Shown here: positions 24,964-32,979 of the stretch, one piece after another
Layout of the letters: each line of letters opens with the position of its first letter
How positions within the stretch are numbered: position 1 is the first letter of the stretch
Assembly: GCF_002001105.1 (NCBI RefSeq)
Contig: NZ_MUNP01000075.1
Coordinates: 1 to 39,483 of the forward strand
Reading direction: 5' to 3'
Source of the DNA: Rhodanobacter sp. C06
GTDB taxonomy: Bacteria; Pseudomonadota; Gammaproteobacteria; Xanthomonadales; Rhodanobacteraceae
DNA: 39,483 nucleotides
Position numbers and translations under genes: made by a program
The notes under the pieces: model-generated
Databases searched by the model: none
What the model was told of the DNA's origin: nothing
Seen by the model: only the letters and a program-made list of their open reading frames with translations

Positions 24964-25410
24964 ATGCAAGATTTCCTGCACAAGCTGCCCCAGTTCATCG
25001 GCAACCATGCGGCGCTGGCCGCGCTGTTCGCGATCCTGCTGATCGCGCTGATCGTGGTGCAGGTCGGCCTGCTGTTCGGCAAGAGCAAGGAGCTGACGCC
25101 GGCCGGCCTCACCCAGCTGATCAACCGCGACAGCCCGCTGCTGATCGACCTCTCGGCGATCGCCGACTTCGAGAAGATGCACGTGCCCGGCGCGCGCCAC
25201 GTCCTGATGAGCCAATTCGACCCCGAGCACAAGGACCTGGCCAAGGCCAAGGAACTGCCGGTGGTGGTGATGGACAAGGACGGCCGCGGCAACTCGGTGA
25301 AGGCCTCGCAGCGCCTGGTCAAGGCCGGTTTCCAGAAGGTCTACACGCTGGGCGGCGGCGTACTCTCCTGGCACGCGGCGCAGCTGCCGGTGGCGAAGGG
25401 CAACAAATAG
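24964..25410 (+). CDS. YibN-like membrane-anchored rhodanese-fold protein
   Basis: The 148-residue protein has one N-terminal membrane helix (about residues 18-38, ALFAILLIALIVVQVGLLFG) and a rhodanese domain (LIDLSAIADFEKMHVPGARHV, then GFQKVYTLGGGVLSWHAAQLP). At the catalytic position the cysteine is missing: the loop reads VVVMDKDGRGNS, with Asp where active rhodaneses have Cys. E. coli YibN has a comparable Asp-containing loop as I recall it, so this matches a subfamily and is not decay. It is unlikely to transfer sulfur. The gene ends 20 bp before the family 3 repeat. Confidence 0.85.
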   Translation: MQDFLHKLPQFIGNHAALAALFAILLIALIVVQVGLLFGKSKELTPAGLTQLINRDSPLLIDLSAIADFEKMHVPGARHVLMSQFDPEHKDLAKAKELPVVVMDKDGRGNSVKASQRLVKAGFQKVYTLGGGVLSWHAAQLPVAKGNK

Positions 25411-25430
25411 GCACGTCGCAGGAACGGCTG

Positions 25431-25484
25431 CAGGAGCGGCTTCCGCCGCGATTCCTCAGCCGGTCGCGGCTGAAGCCGCTCCTA
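25431..25484. repeat. Family 3 inverted repeat, copy H1
   Basis: Left arm 25431-25451 (CAGGAGCGGCTTCCGCCGCG and one more base) and right arm 25464-25484 (TCGCGGCTGAAGCCGCTCCT and one more base) pair with two mismatches across a 12-nt spacer. It lies between two convergent genes. The last three bases of the right arm (CTA, 25482-25484) are the TAG stop codon of the minus-strand oxidoreductase. Confidence 0.92.
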
Positions 25485-26543
25485 CAGGTGGAAACCCGCG
25501 CGTTTGGCGATGATCTGCGCCAGCACGTCCGGCGCGTAGTCGAACGAGTCGTAGTACAGCCGCTCCTCCGGCAAGGCCGCCGCCACGAAGCGATGGCGCG
25601 CGATGTCGATCATCGCGGGCGGTCCGCTCATGTAGACGTCGTGCGCCGACAGATCCGGGTGATCGGCCAGCACCGCCTCGTGCACCAGCCCCGTGCGCAG
25701 CGGCGCGGCGGCGTCCGGCGCCACGTCGGACAACACGGCATGGAAACGCAACTGCCGCGCCTGTCGCTGCCACTGTTCGATCTGCGGCAACAGGTACAGG
25801 TCCGCCGCATGGCGCGCGCCCCAGTACACATCCATCGCCCGGCGCGTGCCCAGCGCGAGGAAGTGCTCGACGATCGCCTTCACCGGCGCGATGCCGGTGC
25901 CGCCAGCCACGAAGATCATCGGCCGCTCCGAATCCTCGCGCGCCACGAAGGTGCCCAACGGCCCCTCGATGCGCAGCGTGTCGCCCACCGCGAGCCCGTC
26001 GGCCACCCGCGAGGTGAAGCCGCCGCCGGCGACATGGCGCACGTGCAGTTCGATCGTGCCGTCCGGCTGCGGCCCGTTGGCGATCGAGAACGGCCGGCGC
26101 CGGTCCTCGTCCAGCAGCACGTCGAGGTACTGCCCCGGCAGCCATTGCAGGCGCGGCTCGCCGTCGACGGGCTCCAGGTGCAGGCCGGTCACGTCGGGCG
26201 CCAGCGTGTGCTTCCCGGCCACGCGCACGGTGAGCCGGCGGCGCACGATGTCCTCCACCGAAGCGACTTCGCGCGCCGCCAGCAGCAGGTCGCTGGCCGG
26301 CACCGCCTGGCACAACAGCACGGCGTGATGGGCGCGCTCGTCCGCATCCAGCGCCAGCGGCGGGTTGCGCGGGTAGTCGCAGCGACCGGCCAGCAAGGTG
26401 GCCTTGCAGCTGCCGCAGACGCCGGCGCGGCAGGAATATGGCAAGGCGATGCCGGCGCGCTGCGCGGCTTCCAGCACGGTTTCGCCCGCGGCCACGTCGA
26501 AGCGACGGCCGGTGCTTTGCAGGGTGACGGTGTACACGCGCAC
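25482..26543 (-). CDS. 2Fe-2S ferredoxin/FAD/NAD(P) oxidoreductase (AscD-like)
   Basis: The 353-residue fusion has a plant-type ferredoxin domain first (about 1-90, cluster ligands in YSCRAGVCGSCKATL and a fourth Cys in VLLCQAV). A flavin-binding domain (RRPFSIAN) and a NAD(P)-binding domain (IFVAGGTGIAPVKAI, DVYMSGPPAMI, ending YYDSFDY) follow. This is the layout of CDP-6-deoxy-delta-3,4-glucoseen reductase-like and phenol hydroxylase reductases. It should pass electrons from NAD(P)H through FAD to the iron-sulfur cluster; the acceptor is unknown. The GTG at 26543 (VRVYTVTLQ) is preferred over an ATG at 26600 that would leave 2 bp to the divergent gene. The stop is contributed by repeat H1. 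Confidence 0.85.
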   Translation of the reverse strand: MRVYTVTLQSTGRRFDVAAGETVLEAAQRAGIALPYSCRAGVCGSCKATLLAGRCDYPRNPPLALDADERAHHAVLLCQAVPASDLLLAAREVASVEDIVRRRLTVRVAGKHTLAPDVTGLHLEPVDGEPRLQWLPGQYLDVLLDEDRRRPFSIANGPQPDGTIELHVRHVAGGGFTSRVADGLAVGDTLRIEGPLGTFVAREDSERPMIFVAGGTGIAPVKAIVEHFLALGTRRAMDVYWGARHAADLYLLPQIEQWQRQARQLRFHAVLSDVAPDAAAPLRTGLVHEAVLADHPDLSAHDVYMSGPPAMIDIARHRFVAAALPEERLYYDSFDYAPDVLAQIIAKRAGFHL

Positions 26544-26602
26544 ATTGTCGCCGCGATGGCCCCAGCCGACAATGCGACTTTCCTCGCGGACTAGGGACAA
26601 AC

Positions 26603-27043
26603 ATGGGCATCTGGCAGCAGGACATCGACCTTGCGCACATCAACGCGTGGAGCGAAAACACGCTGATGGCGGTGCTGGGCATCCGCATCACCGAGATCGG
26701 CGAGGATTGGCTGCGCGGCACGATGCCGGTGGACGCCCGTACCCACCAGCCCTACGGCCTGCTGCACGGCGGCGCCTCGGTGGCGCTGGCCGAGACGCTG
26801 GGCAGCACCGCGGCGATGCTCACGCTCGATCCGGCGAAGTTCCGCGCGGTGGGTCTGGAGATCAACGCGAATCACGTGCGCGGCGTGCGCGAAGGCACGG
26901 TCACCGGCACCGCGAAGGCGCTGCACACCGGCCGCAGCACCCAAGTGTGGGAAATCCGCATCGAGGACGAGCGGCAACGGCTGGTGTGCGTGTCGCGCAT
27001 CACCATGGCGGTGGTGCCGGCCGACGTGGTGGCGCCGCATTGA
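26603..27043 (+). CDS. PaaI/MenI-type hotdog thioesterase
   Basis: The 146-residue acyl-CoA thioesterase belongs to the PaaI/YdiI group: RGTMPVDARTHQPYGLLHGGASVALAETLGS carries the conserved HGG and catalytic Glu helix, and EINANHVR and CVSRITMAVV complete the domain. E. coli YdiI (MenI) and EntH are of this type. Substrate cannot be told; no menaquinone gene lies nearby. The ATG at 26603 fits the conserved N-terminus. Its TGA overlaps the TTG start of srkA, so the two are probably translated from one message. Confidence 0.88.
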   Translation: MGIWQQDIDLAHINAWSENTLMAVLGIRITEIGEDWLRGTMPVDARTHQPYGLLHGGASVALAETLGSTAAMLTLDPAKFRAVGLEINANHVRGVREGTVTGTAKALHTGRSTQVWEIRIEDERQRLVCVSRITMAVVPADVVAPH

Positions 27044-27987
27044 ACGAAACGCCTTATGCGGGCCTCACCCCCGACCTCGTGCTCGACGCCGTGGCTGCCT
27101 GCGGGCTGTGGCCGGACGGACGACTGCTGGCGCTGAACAGCTACGAGAACCGCGTATGGCAGGTGGGCATCGAGGATGCCGTGCCGGTAATCGCGAAGTT
27201 CTACCGCCCCGGCCGCTGGAGCGATGCGGCGATTCTCGAAGAGCACGCCTACGCGCGTGAGCTGGCCGACGACGAGGTGCCGATGGTGGCGCCGCTGGTG
27301 TTCGCTGGCCGCAGCCTGCGCGAGCACGGCGGCTACCGCTACGCGTTGTCGCCGCGGCGCGGTGGCCGCGCGCCCACGCTGGAGTCGCGCGAGCAGCTGG
27401 AATGGCTGGGTCGCCTGCTCGCCCGCCTCCATGCAACAGGCGCGCGGAAGGCCTTCGCGCATCGCGGCGTGCTGGATCGCGCCACGCTGATCGCGCAGCC
27501 GGTGCAGGCGGTGCTGGCCTCCGACCTGTTGCCCGCACATCTGCACGCCGCCTACCGCAACGCAACGCAACGGCTCGACACCGCGGTGGCCGCGCGCCTC
27601 GATGCCGTGGGCCCCGTACGCACGCTGCGCCTGCACGGCGACTGTCATCCCGGCAACATCCTGTGGACCGATGCCGGCCCGCACTTCGTCGACCTCGACG
27701 ATGCGCGCACGGGTCCCGCGGTGCAGGACTTGTGGATGCTCGCCAGCGACGACGCGGCGATGCGCGCGCTGCTGGACGGCTACACCCAGCTGCGCGATTT
27801 CGATCACGCCGAACTCGCGCTGGTACCCGCACTGCGCGCGATGCGCCAGCTGCACTACGCGGGCTGGATCGCCCAGCGCTGGCACGATCCCGCCTTCCCC
27901 GCCGCGTTCCCGTTCGCGGCCGAGGCGCGCTGGTGGGACGAGCACATCGCCGACCTGCACGAGCTGGCCGACGCGCTCGAAGCGTGA
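27040..27987 (+). CDS. srkA: Stress response kinase A (YihE-type)
   Basis: The 315-residue protein is a Ser/Thr kinase with an aminoglycoside-phosphotransferase-like fold. Seen are SYENRVWQVG (nucleotide loop), VIAKFYRPGRW (Lys), EEHAYARELAD, the catalytic loop LHGDCHPGNILW, and the metal-binding FVDLDDARTGPAVQDLW. In E. coli SrkA counters stress-induced cell death. No ATG fits the N-terminus; TTG at 27040 does, and it overlaps the preceding stop as TTGA. Length is close to the 328 residues of E. coli SrkA. Confidence 0.9.
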   Translation: MNETPYAGLTPDLVLDAVAACGLWPDGRLLALNSYENRVWQVGIEDAVPVIAKFYRPGRWSDAAILEEHAYARELADDEVPMVAPLVFAGRSLREHGGYRYALSPRRGGRAPTLESREQLEWLGRLLARLHATGARKAFAHRGVLDRATLIAQPVQAVLASDLLPAHLHAAYRNATQRLDTAVAARLDAVGPVRTLRLHGDCHPGNILWTDAGPHFVDLDDARTGPAVQDLWMLASDDAAMRALLDGYTQLRDFDHAELALVPALRAMRQLHYAGWIAQRWHDPAFPAAFPFAAEARWWDEHIADLHELADALEA

Positions 27988-28012
27988 TGGAATGGTGGCA
28001 GGGGGAGCAGTC

Positions 28013-28498
28013 ATGACGAAAATCCGCGTGACTCACTGGTTGGTGCGTGCCACCTGCATGTCGCTCGGCCTGGGTGCCGTGCTCGGCATCATCATCGGCA
28101 TCGATGCGTTGGGCTCACCTACAACGTCGCCCGTGCTTGGCACCATCACCGTGCTGATCTATCTGGCCATCGGCGCAGCGGCCGTAGGCCTGTGGTTTGG
28201 AGAAGAGCTCGGACTGCGCGCGACTCGCCTGCTGCTGATCGCGCAGGTACCCATCGTGCAGTCGACCAGCTTCAGTTATCTGTTCTACACCGGCGCAAGC
28301 TTCCTGATATACGTCGGCAGCGAGTTCGGCCTGAATGGCTTCATTGGCTCGGCCTATGTCCTGCAAGTTCATCCTCACGGCACATCGAGCGCCGGTTACC
28401 TTGTCGGAGTCAATCTGCTTGCCATCGCCATGCTGACGATCCTGAGCCGTGTCGACTTGATGCCATTCAGCTCATCACCCCCACCGCCATTCAAATAA
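28013..28498 (+). CDS. Four-helix membrane protein, unknown
   Basis: The 161-residue protein has four predicted membrane segments (about residues 13-33, 43-62, 72-100 and 127-148) and a short Pro-rich tail (SSPPPPFK). I do not recognise a family. The ATG at 28013 has a good ribosome binding site (GGGGGAG, 8 nt upstream). By eye it is lower in G+C than its neighbours, with codons such as ATA, TTG and TCA that are rare elsewhere in the window, which may indicate recent acquisition. It lies 25 bp behind srkA. Confidence 0.7.
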   Translation: MTKIRVTHWLVRATCMSLGLGAVLGIIIGIDALGSPTTSPVLGTITVLIYLAIGAAAVGLWFGEELGLRATRLLLIAQVPIVQSTSFSYLFYTGASFLIYVGSEFGLNGFIGSAYVLQVHPHGTSSAGYLVGVNLLAIAMLTILSRVDLMPFSSSPPPPFK

Positions 28499-28575
28499 AA
28501 GAGTTGCGTAGCAAGAACTTTCATCCATACGTCCAGGCAGGCATGCTTAGGCCGAGTTCTCTTTTGGGCACGACC

Positions 28576-29118
28576 ATGAAACGATCCCGCACCGCCGCCC
28601 TGCTGCTGATGGGCAGCGCCCCGCTGCTGCTGACCGCGTGCAACTCCGATTCGGAGGCCTCGCGCCAAGGCCTGTACACCTCGGTCGAGGCCTGCGTGGC
28701 GGCGACCAACGACAGCGCCACCTGCCAGCAGGCGTTCGCCAAGGCCCAGCAGGAGGCGACCACCGAAGCGCCGCGCTTCGCCAACCGCGCGGAATGCGAG
28801 GCGAACTATGGCGCGGACAAGTGCGCGGAACGCAACGACGGCGGCGGCCACTCGTTCTTCGGCCCGATGATGACCGGCTTCTTCCTGTCGCAGATGCTGC
28901 GCAACGGCACGGCCGCCAGCGGCTTCAACAGCGCGCCGGCGTTCCGCGACAGCAATGGCGGCTGGCAGCGCCCGGCCGCGGATGGTGGCACCGGCGGCGT
29001 GTACCGCGGCGGCACCGGCACCGCGATGATGCCGATCAGCGCCACGCCTGATCGCGCGGTGACGGTGAGCCGCGGCGGCTTCGGCGAATCCGCCGGCAGT
29101 CGCGGCGCCGGCGGCTGA
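28576..29118 (+). CDS. YgiB-like DUF1190 lipoprotein
   Basis: The 180-residue protein has a lipoprotein signal (MKRSRTAALLLMGSAPLLLTAC, Cys22). A DUF1190-type domain follows, with SVEACVAATNDSATCQQAFAKA and FANRAECEANYGADKC, whose four cysteines probably form disulfides. The C-terminal half is Gly/Ser-rich (FFGPMMTGFFLSQMLRNG onward). E. coli YgiB is the closest named relative. Its TGA shares one base with the ATG of the ygiC-like gene (TGATG), which makes the usual ygiB-ygiC pair. Confidence 0.87.
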   Translation: MKRSRTAALLLMGSAPLLLTACNSDSEASRQGLYTSVEACVAATNDSATCQQAFAKAQQEATTEAPRFANRAECEANYGADKCAERNDGGGHSFFGPMMTGFFLSQMLRNGTAASGFNSAPAFRDSNGGWQRPAADGGTGGVYRGGTGTAMMPISATPDRAVTVSRGGFGESAGSRGAGG

Positions 29119-30296
29119 TGCGACGCGTCGCCTGTGCCGAGCGCGCCGACTGGCGTGCGAAGGCCGCCGCCTGCGGTTTCGGCTTCCACACCATCGACGA
29201 TGCGCCGTACTGGGACGAGACGGCGTATTACGCATTCAGTCTGCGCGAGATCGAGCGCGACATCGAGGCATCCACCGAGGAACTGCACGCGATGGCGCTG
29301 GACATGGTCGGGCGCGTGGTGGGCAGCGAACGCGACATGGAAAGACTGGCCATCCCGGAGGGCTTCCGCGACTGGATCGCGGCGAGCTGGCGCGAGCGCG
29401 CGCCGCACCTCTACGGCCGCATGGATTTCGCCTACGACGGCACCGGCCCCGCGAAGCTCTACGAGCTCAACTACGACACGCCCACCTCGCTGTTCGAAGC
29501 GGCGTTCTTCCAGTGGCAATGGCTGGAGGATGGTCTCGCGGCAGGCGCGTTGCCGGCCGGCGCCGACCAGTTCAACTCGATCCAGGAATCGCTGGTGGAG
29601 GCGTTCGGCACGATCGCCCGCTCCATCGCGCGGCCATTCCGGCTCGCCGCCGTGCGCGGCTCTACGGAAGACCAGGGCACCGTGGCCTACCTGCGCGACT
29701 GCGCGCTGCAGGCCGGCATCGATGGCGAGCAGCTGGCGATCGAGGACATCGGCGTCACCGCCGACGGCCGCTACACCGACCTCGACGACCAGGTGATCGG
29801 CTGCCTGTTCAAGCTGTACCCGCTGGAGGACTTGTTCCGCGAATCCTTCGGCCAGTACCTGCCACGCTCCGGCCTGCAGCTGATCGAGCCGCCGTGGAAG
29901 GCCATCCTCAGCAACAAGGGCATCCTGCCGCTGCTGTGGGAGGCACACACTGGCCACCCCAACTTGTTGCCGGCGACGTTCGACGACGGCGGCGAACTGC
30001 CGCGCGGCTGGGTGCGCAAGCCGCTGCATTCGCGCGAGGGCGCCAACGTCGCGATGCGGCTCCCGGACGGCCGCGAACTCGCCACCGGCGGCCCCTACGG
30101 CGGGCCATGCATCCGCCAGGCCTGCCAGCCGCTGGGCGCATTCGACGGCCGCTATCCGCTGATCGGCAGCTGGGTGGTGGGCGACCGCGCCTGCGGCATG
30201 GGGCTGCGCGAGGATGCCACGCCGATCACGAAAGACAGCGCCAGCTTCGTGCCACATGTGATCGTGGAAGAAGCACGCGGCGTATTGATCGCGTAA
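29118..30296 (+). CDS. YgiC-like glutathionylspermidine synthase family protein
   Basis: The 392-residue ATP-grasp ligase is homologous to the synthetase half of glutathionylspermidine synthase. Typical stretches are PYWDETAYYAFSL, YELNYDTPTSLFEAAFFQW, DQGTVAYLRDCA, FKLYPLEDLF, PPWKAILSNKGILPLLWEA and RKPLHSREGANV. It lacks an amidase domain. Known for the family: YgiC and YjfC do not show clear glutathionylspermidine synthase activity, so the product is open. Start is set by the one-base overlap with the ygiB-like gene. Confidence 0.9.
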   Translation: MRRVACAERADWRAKAAACGFGFHTIDDAPYWDETAYYAFSLREIERDIEASTEELHAMALDMVGRVVGSERDMERLAIPEGFRDWIAASWRERAPHLYGRMDFAYDGTGPAKLYELNYDTPTSLFEAAFFQWQWLEDGLAAGALPAGADQFNSIQESLVEAFGTIARSIARPFRLAAVRGSTEDQGTVAYLRDCALQAGIDGEQLAIEDIGVTADGRYTDLDDQVIGCLFKLYPLEDLFRESFGQYLPRSGLQLIEPPWKAILSNKGILPLLWEAHTGHPNLLPATFDDGGELPRGWVRKPLHSREGANVAMRLPDGRELATGGPYGGPCIRQACQPLGAFDGRYPLIGSWVVGDRACGMGLREDATPITKDSASFVPHVIVEEARGVLIA

Positions 30297-30325
30297 GCTG
30301 CGCGCTTTTCCAGAAGGGACGCCAC

Positions 30326-30760
30326 GTGCGCCAGATCCTGTTCCGCCTGATCGGCATCCTCGAAGTGGCCGGCGGCGGCTACGGCATGATCCAGATGCTG
30401 TACCGCCTGCTGCCGTTCCGCGCGCACGACGGCATCGTCGCGCTGATCGGCCTGGCGCTGTATGCCTTCGTGCTGGTGGCGGGCGTGCTGCTGCTGGAGA
30501 ACAGCGAGCGTGGCGTACGTTGGTCGGGCTGGGCGCAACTGCTGCAGCTGCCGCTGATCGCCACGCCGGTGTTCAGCTGGGCGCTGCACTGCGGCGGTTA
30601 CGTCAACGTGTTCACCACGCTGCACCTGCCGCCGCACCTGGGGCTGGCCGCGCACTTCGGCAGCCAGGCCTTCGTGCTCGCCGTCGGCGGCCCCGCCGCC
30701 GCCCACCTGGGCATCAACCTGCTGGCGCTGCTGTCCTGGCTGGCATTGAAGCTGCGTTGA
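30326..30760 (+). CDS. Small membrane protein, unknown
   Basis: The 144-residue hydrophobic protein has about four membrane segments (roughly residues 5-25, 36-56, 67-90 and 112-142). The GTG at 30326 follows AGAAGGGA (30312-30319), a good ribosome binding site, 29 bp after the ygiC-like stop, so it is probably the third gene of that operon. No family recognised. Its end faces the two-component system across repeat H2. Confidence 0.7.
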   Translation: MRQILFRLIGILEVAGGGYGMIQMLYRLLPFRAHDGIVALIGLALYAFVLVAGVLLLENSERGVRWSGWAQLLQLPLIATPVFSWALHCGGYVNVFTTLHLPPHLGLAAHFGSQAFVLAVGGPAAAHLGINLLALLSWLALKLR

Positions 30761-30780
30761 TCGCCGTGGAGGAGCGGCCG

Positions 30781-30837
30781 TAGGAGCGGCTTCAGCCGCG
30801 ATTCCTCGCGCCACGGTCGCGGCTGAAGCCGCTCCTA
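30781..30837. repeat. Family 3 inverted repeat, copy H2
   Basis: Bases 30781-30801 and 30817-30837 are perfect 21-bp reverse complements separated by 15 nt (left arm begins TAGGAGCGGCTTCAGCCGCG). It lies between convergent genes ending at 30760 and 30857. The form matches GTAGGAGCGGCTTCAGCCGCGA-type REP sequences of Xanthomonadales and relatives. Confidence 0.95.
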
Positions 30838-30856
30838 CAATTTCCGCGCGGGATGC

Positions 30857-32140
30857 TCAGCCGAACACGATGCTGGCGATCGCGCCGTTCGCGTCGGTGC
30901 GCGGACGCATCGACACCTCCCAGCCGTACAGTTCGCACAGCCGGCGCACGATGGCGAGGCCCAAGCCTGCGCCGCTGCCGCCCGCGCCTTCGCCGCGCAC
31001 GCCGCGCTGGAACAGCTTCTCGGCATCCTCCGGCTTGATGCCGGGGCCGGTGTCGATCACCTCGATGCGGCCCGCGCCCACCTCGACGCGCACCGTGCCC
31101 TCCAGCGTGTACTTGATCGCGTTGCCGATCAGGTTGGTGAGCGCCACCGACAGCACCGAGGCCGGCGCGTTGACGCTGACCGGCTCGTGCGCCGCCAGTT
31201 CGATCTCCAGCGGCTTGCCGCGCACCTGCGGCCGCTGGCTCTCGATCACGTCGGCGGCGACCTTGGCCACCTCGGTGGTCTCGCCGCGGGTGGGGCCGCG
31301 CCGCTCGGCGCGCGACAGCAACAGCAACGCCTCGATCAGCTCGGTGGCCTGGCGCGAGGCGCGCTCGATGCGCTTCAGCCGCTCGGCGAGCTTGGGCGTG
31401 AGATCCGGCGAGCCCTGCAGCAGCTCGGTCGTGCTGGCGATCACCGCCAGCGGCGTGCGCAGCTCATGGCTGACATCGGAGTTGAACTCGCGGTCGCGCT
31501 CCACCATCGCGGTGAGCCGCGCAGCGTATTCGTCCAGCGCGTGCGCCAGCTCGCCCACCTCGTCGTCGGCGAAATGCTGCGCCAGCGGCTCGGCCTTGCC
31601 GGCCTTGCGGAAATCGCGCAGGCGGTTCGCCAGCAGGGTCACCGGCTTGAGCACCTTGCGCGACAGCCACAGGCCGATCGCCAGCGACAACAGGCTGAAC
31701 AGCAGCACCACCGCGATCAGCGAAGTGACCAGTTGGCGCTTGCCCAGCTCCTCGCGGCCCACGTCGTAGCGCACGAAACCGATGATGCCGTCCTTGCGCC
31801 GCACCGCCAGCTTGTAGTGGCGCAGCACGCCGTTGGCGTCGGTCTCGGTGATGTCGTGCACGCCGGTGCCAAGGTTCTGCCAAGCCAGCGGCATCTTGTA
31901 GAGCGTGCGGTCGCTCTTGATCCAAGCCTGGATCAGTTCCGAACTGACCGACTGGTCGGGATGCGCGATGACCTTGTCGACCGCCTGATCGACGTCGTGC
32001 TGCAGCGCCGACACCACCAGTTGGTCTTCCACCTTGGAGCGCACGTACAACGAGGCGACGGCGAACAGCACGCTGAGGCCGAAACCGAACAGCGCGAAGG
32101 AGAGGACGAGACGGAAACGGAGCTTACGCCTGGACTGCAT
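30857..32140 (-). CDS. Sensor histidine kinase
   Basis: The 427-residue membrane kinase has one helix at about residues 9-33, a periplasmic sensor region of about 100 residues (34-136), a second helix (137-160) and a HAMP linker (161-214). The HisKA domain has His225 in SDVSHELRTPLAV, and the HATPase domain has NLIGNAIKYT, VIDTGPGIKPEDAEKLFQRG and GAGLGLAIVRRL. The input signal is not evident. It is encoded behind its regulator with a 17-bp overlap (32124-32140), a normal pair arrangement. Confidence 0.9.
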   Translation of the reverse strand: MQSRRKLRFRLVLSFALFGFGLSVLFAVASLYVRSKVEDQLVVSALQHDVDQAVDKVIAHPDQSVSSELIQAWIKSDRTLYKMPLAWQNLGTGVHDITETDANGVLRHYKLAVRRKDGIIGFVRYDVGREELGKRQLVTSLIAVVLLFSLLSLAIGLWLSRKVLKPVTLLANRLRDFRKAGKAEPLAQHFADDEVGELAHALDEYAARLTAMVERDREFNSDVSHELRTPLAVIASTTELLQGSPDLTPKLAERLKRIERASRQATELIEALLLLSRAERRGPTRGETTEVAKVAADVIESQRPQVRGKPLEIELAAHEPVSVNAPASVLSVALTNLIGNAIKYTLEGTVRVEVGAGRIEVIDTGPGIKPEDAEKLFQRGVRGEGAGGSGAGLGLAIVRRLCELYGWEVSMRPRTDANGAIASIVFG

Positions 32141-32810
32141 CCGGCTCGACCATCCTGTAGCCGATACCGTGCCGCGTGTGGATCAGCGGCTTGTCGAAGG
32201 GTTTGTCGATCGCCGCGCGCAGGCCGTGGATGTGCACGCGCAGGGAATCGGAGTCGGGCAGCTCCTCGCCCCACACCTTCTGTTCCAGGTCCTGCCGCGT
32301 CACCACCGAAGGACTGGCTTCCATCAGCGCCTGCAGCAGCTTCAGGCCGATCGGGTTGAGCTGGATCGCCTTGCCCGCGCGGCTCACGGTGAGCGTGTCG
32401 AGGTTGTAGGTGAGGTCGGCCACCTTGAGCACGCGGCTCTGCGGGCCCTTGCCGCGGCGCGCCAGCACTTCCAGCCGTGCGGAAAGTTCCTGCAACGCGA
32501 ACGGCTTGGTCATGTAGTCGTCGGCGCCGGACTCGAAGCCGGTGAGCTTCTGCTCCAGCGCGTCGCGCGCGGTGAGCATCAGGATCGGCGTCTGCTTGTG
32601 CGCCTCGTGGCGCAGCTTCTTCGCCACCTCGAGCCCGTCCATGCCGGGCAGGGTGAGGTCGAGCACGATCACGTCGAAGTCGTGCACCACCGCCAGGTGC
32701 AGGCCGGTGACGCCGTCGCCGGCGAAGTCCACCACATGGCCACGATCTTCCAGATAGTCGCCGATATTGGTCGCGATGTCGCTGTTGTCTTCGATCACCA
32801 GTACGCGCAT
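32124..32810 (-). CDS. OmpR-family response regulator
   Basis: The 228-residue regulator has a receiver domain (Asp8 and phospho-acceptor Asp51 in VIVLDLTLPGMDG, then MLTARDA and MTKPF) and a C-terminal winged helix (LNPIGLKLLQALMEASPSVVTRQDLEQKVWG, SLRVHIHGLRAAIDKPF, IHTRHGIGYRM). The ATG at 32810 gives the typical MRVLVIEDN start; an in-frame ATG at 32822 would add four residues. It precedes and overlaps its kinase gene. The target genes are unknown. Confidence 0.9.
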   Translation of the reverse strand: MRVLVIEDNSDIATNIGDYLEDRGHVVDFAGDGVTGLHLAVVHDFDVIVLDLTLPGMDGLEVAKKLRHEAHKQTPILMLTARDALEQKLTGFESGADDYMTKPFALQELSARLEVLARRGKGPQSRVLKVADLTYNLDTLTVSRAGKAIQLNPIGLKLLQALMEASPSVVTRQDLEQKVWGEELPDSDSLRVHIHGLRAAIDKPFDKPLIHTRHGIGYRMVEPDAVQA

Positions 32811-32935
32811 GCGCTGCTCCATGGTGTCACCGGCGGCACGGGCCGGCCCAGCCGCAAGCTTAACATTTGCGGCACTGATAACTCGCGGTCAGCCGGCTCC
32901 GGCCTGAATGACTGCATCCGGGAAAACTCGCCCAA

Positions 32936-32977
32936 GAAAAAACCCGGATGTGCCGGCTGGTCGCCGCCGCATCCGGG
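32936..32977 (-). terminator. Rho-independent terminator downstream of rimK
   Basis: On the minus strand CCCGGATG (complement of 32970-32977) pairs with CATCCGGG (complement of 32943-32950), followed by six T (32937-32942). It lies 127 nt after the rimK stop and before the response regulator gene, so it probably ends rimB-rimK transcription. The loop is long (19 nt). Confidence 0.7.
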
Positions 32978-32979
32978 CT

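Noticed and set aside
28806-30257. 483-codon minus-strand frame opposite ygiC
   Set aside because: Shadow frame; the + strand gene matches the glutathionylspermidine synthase family throughout.
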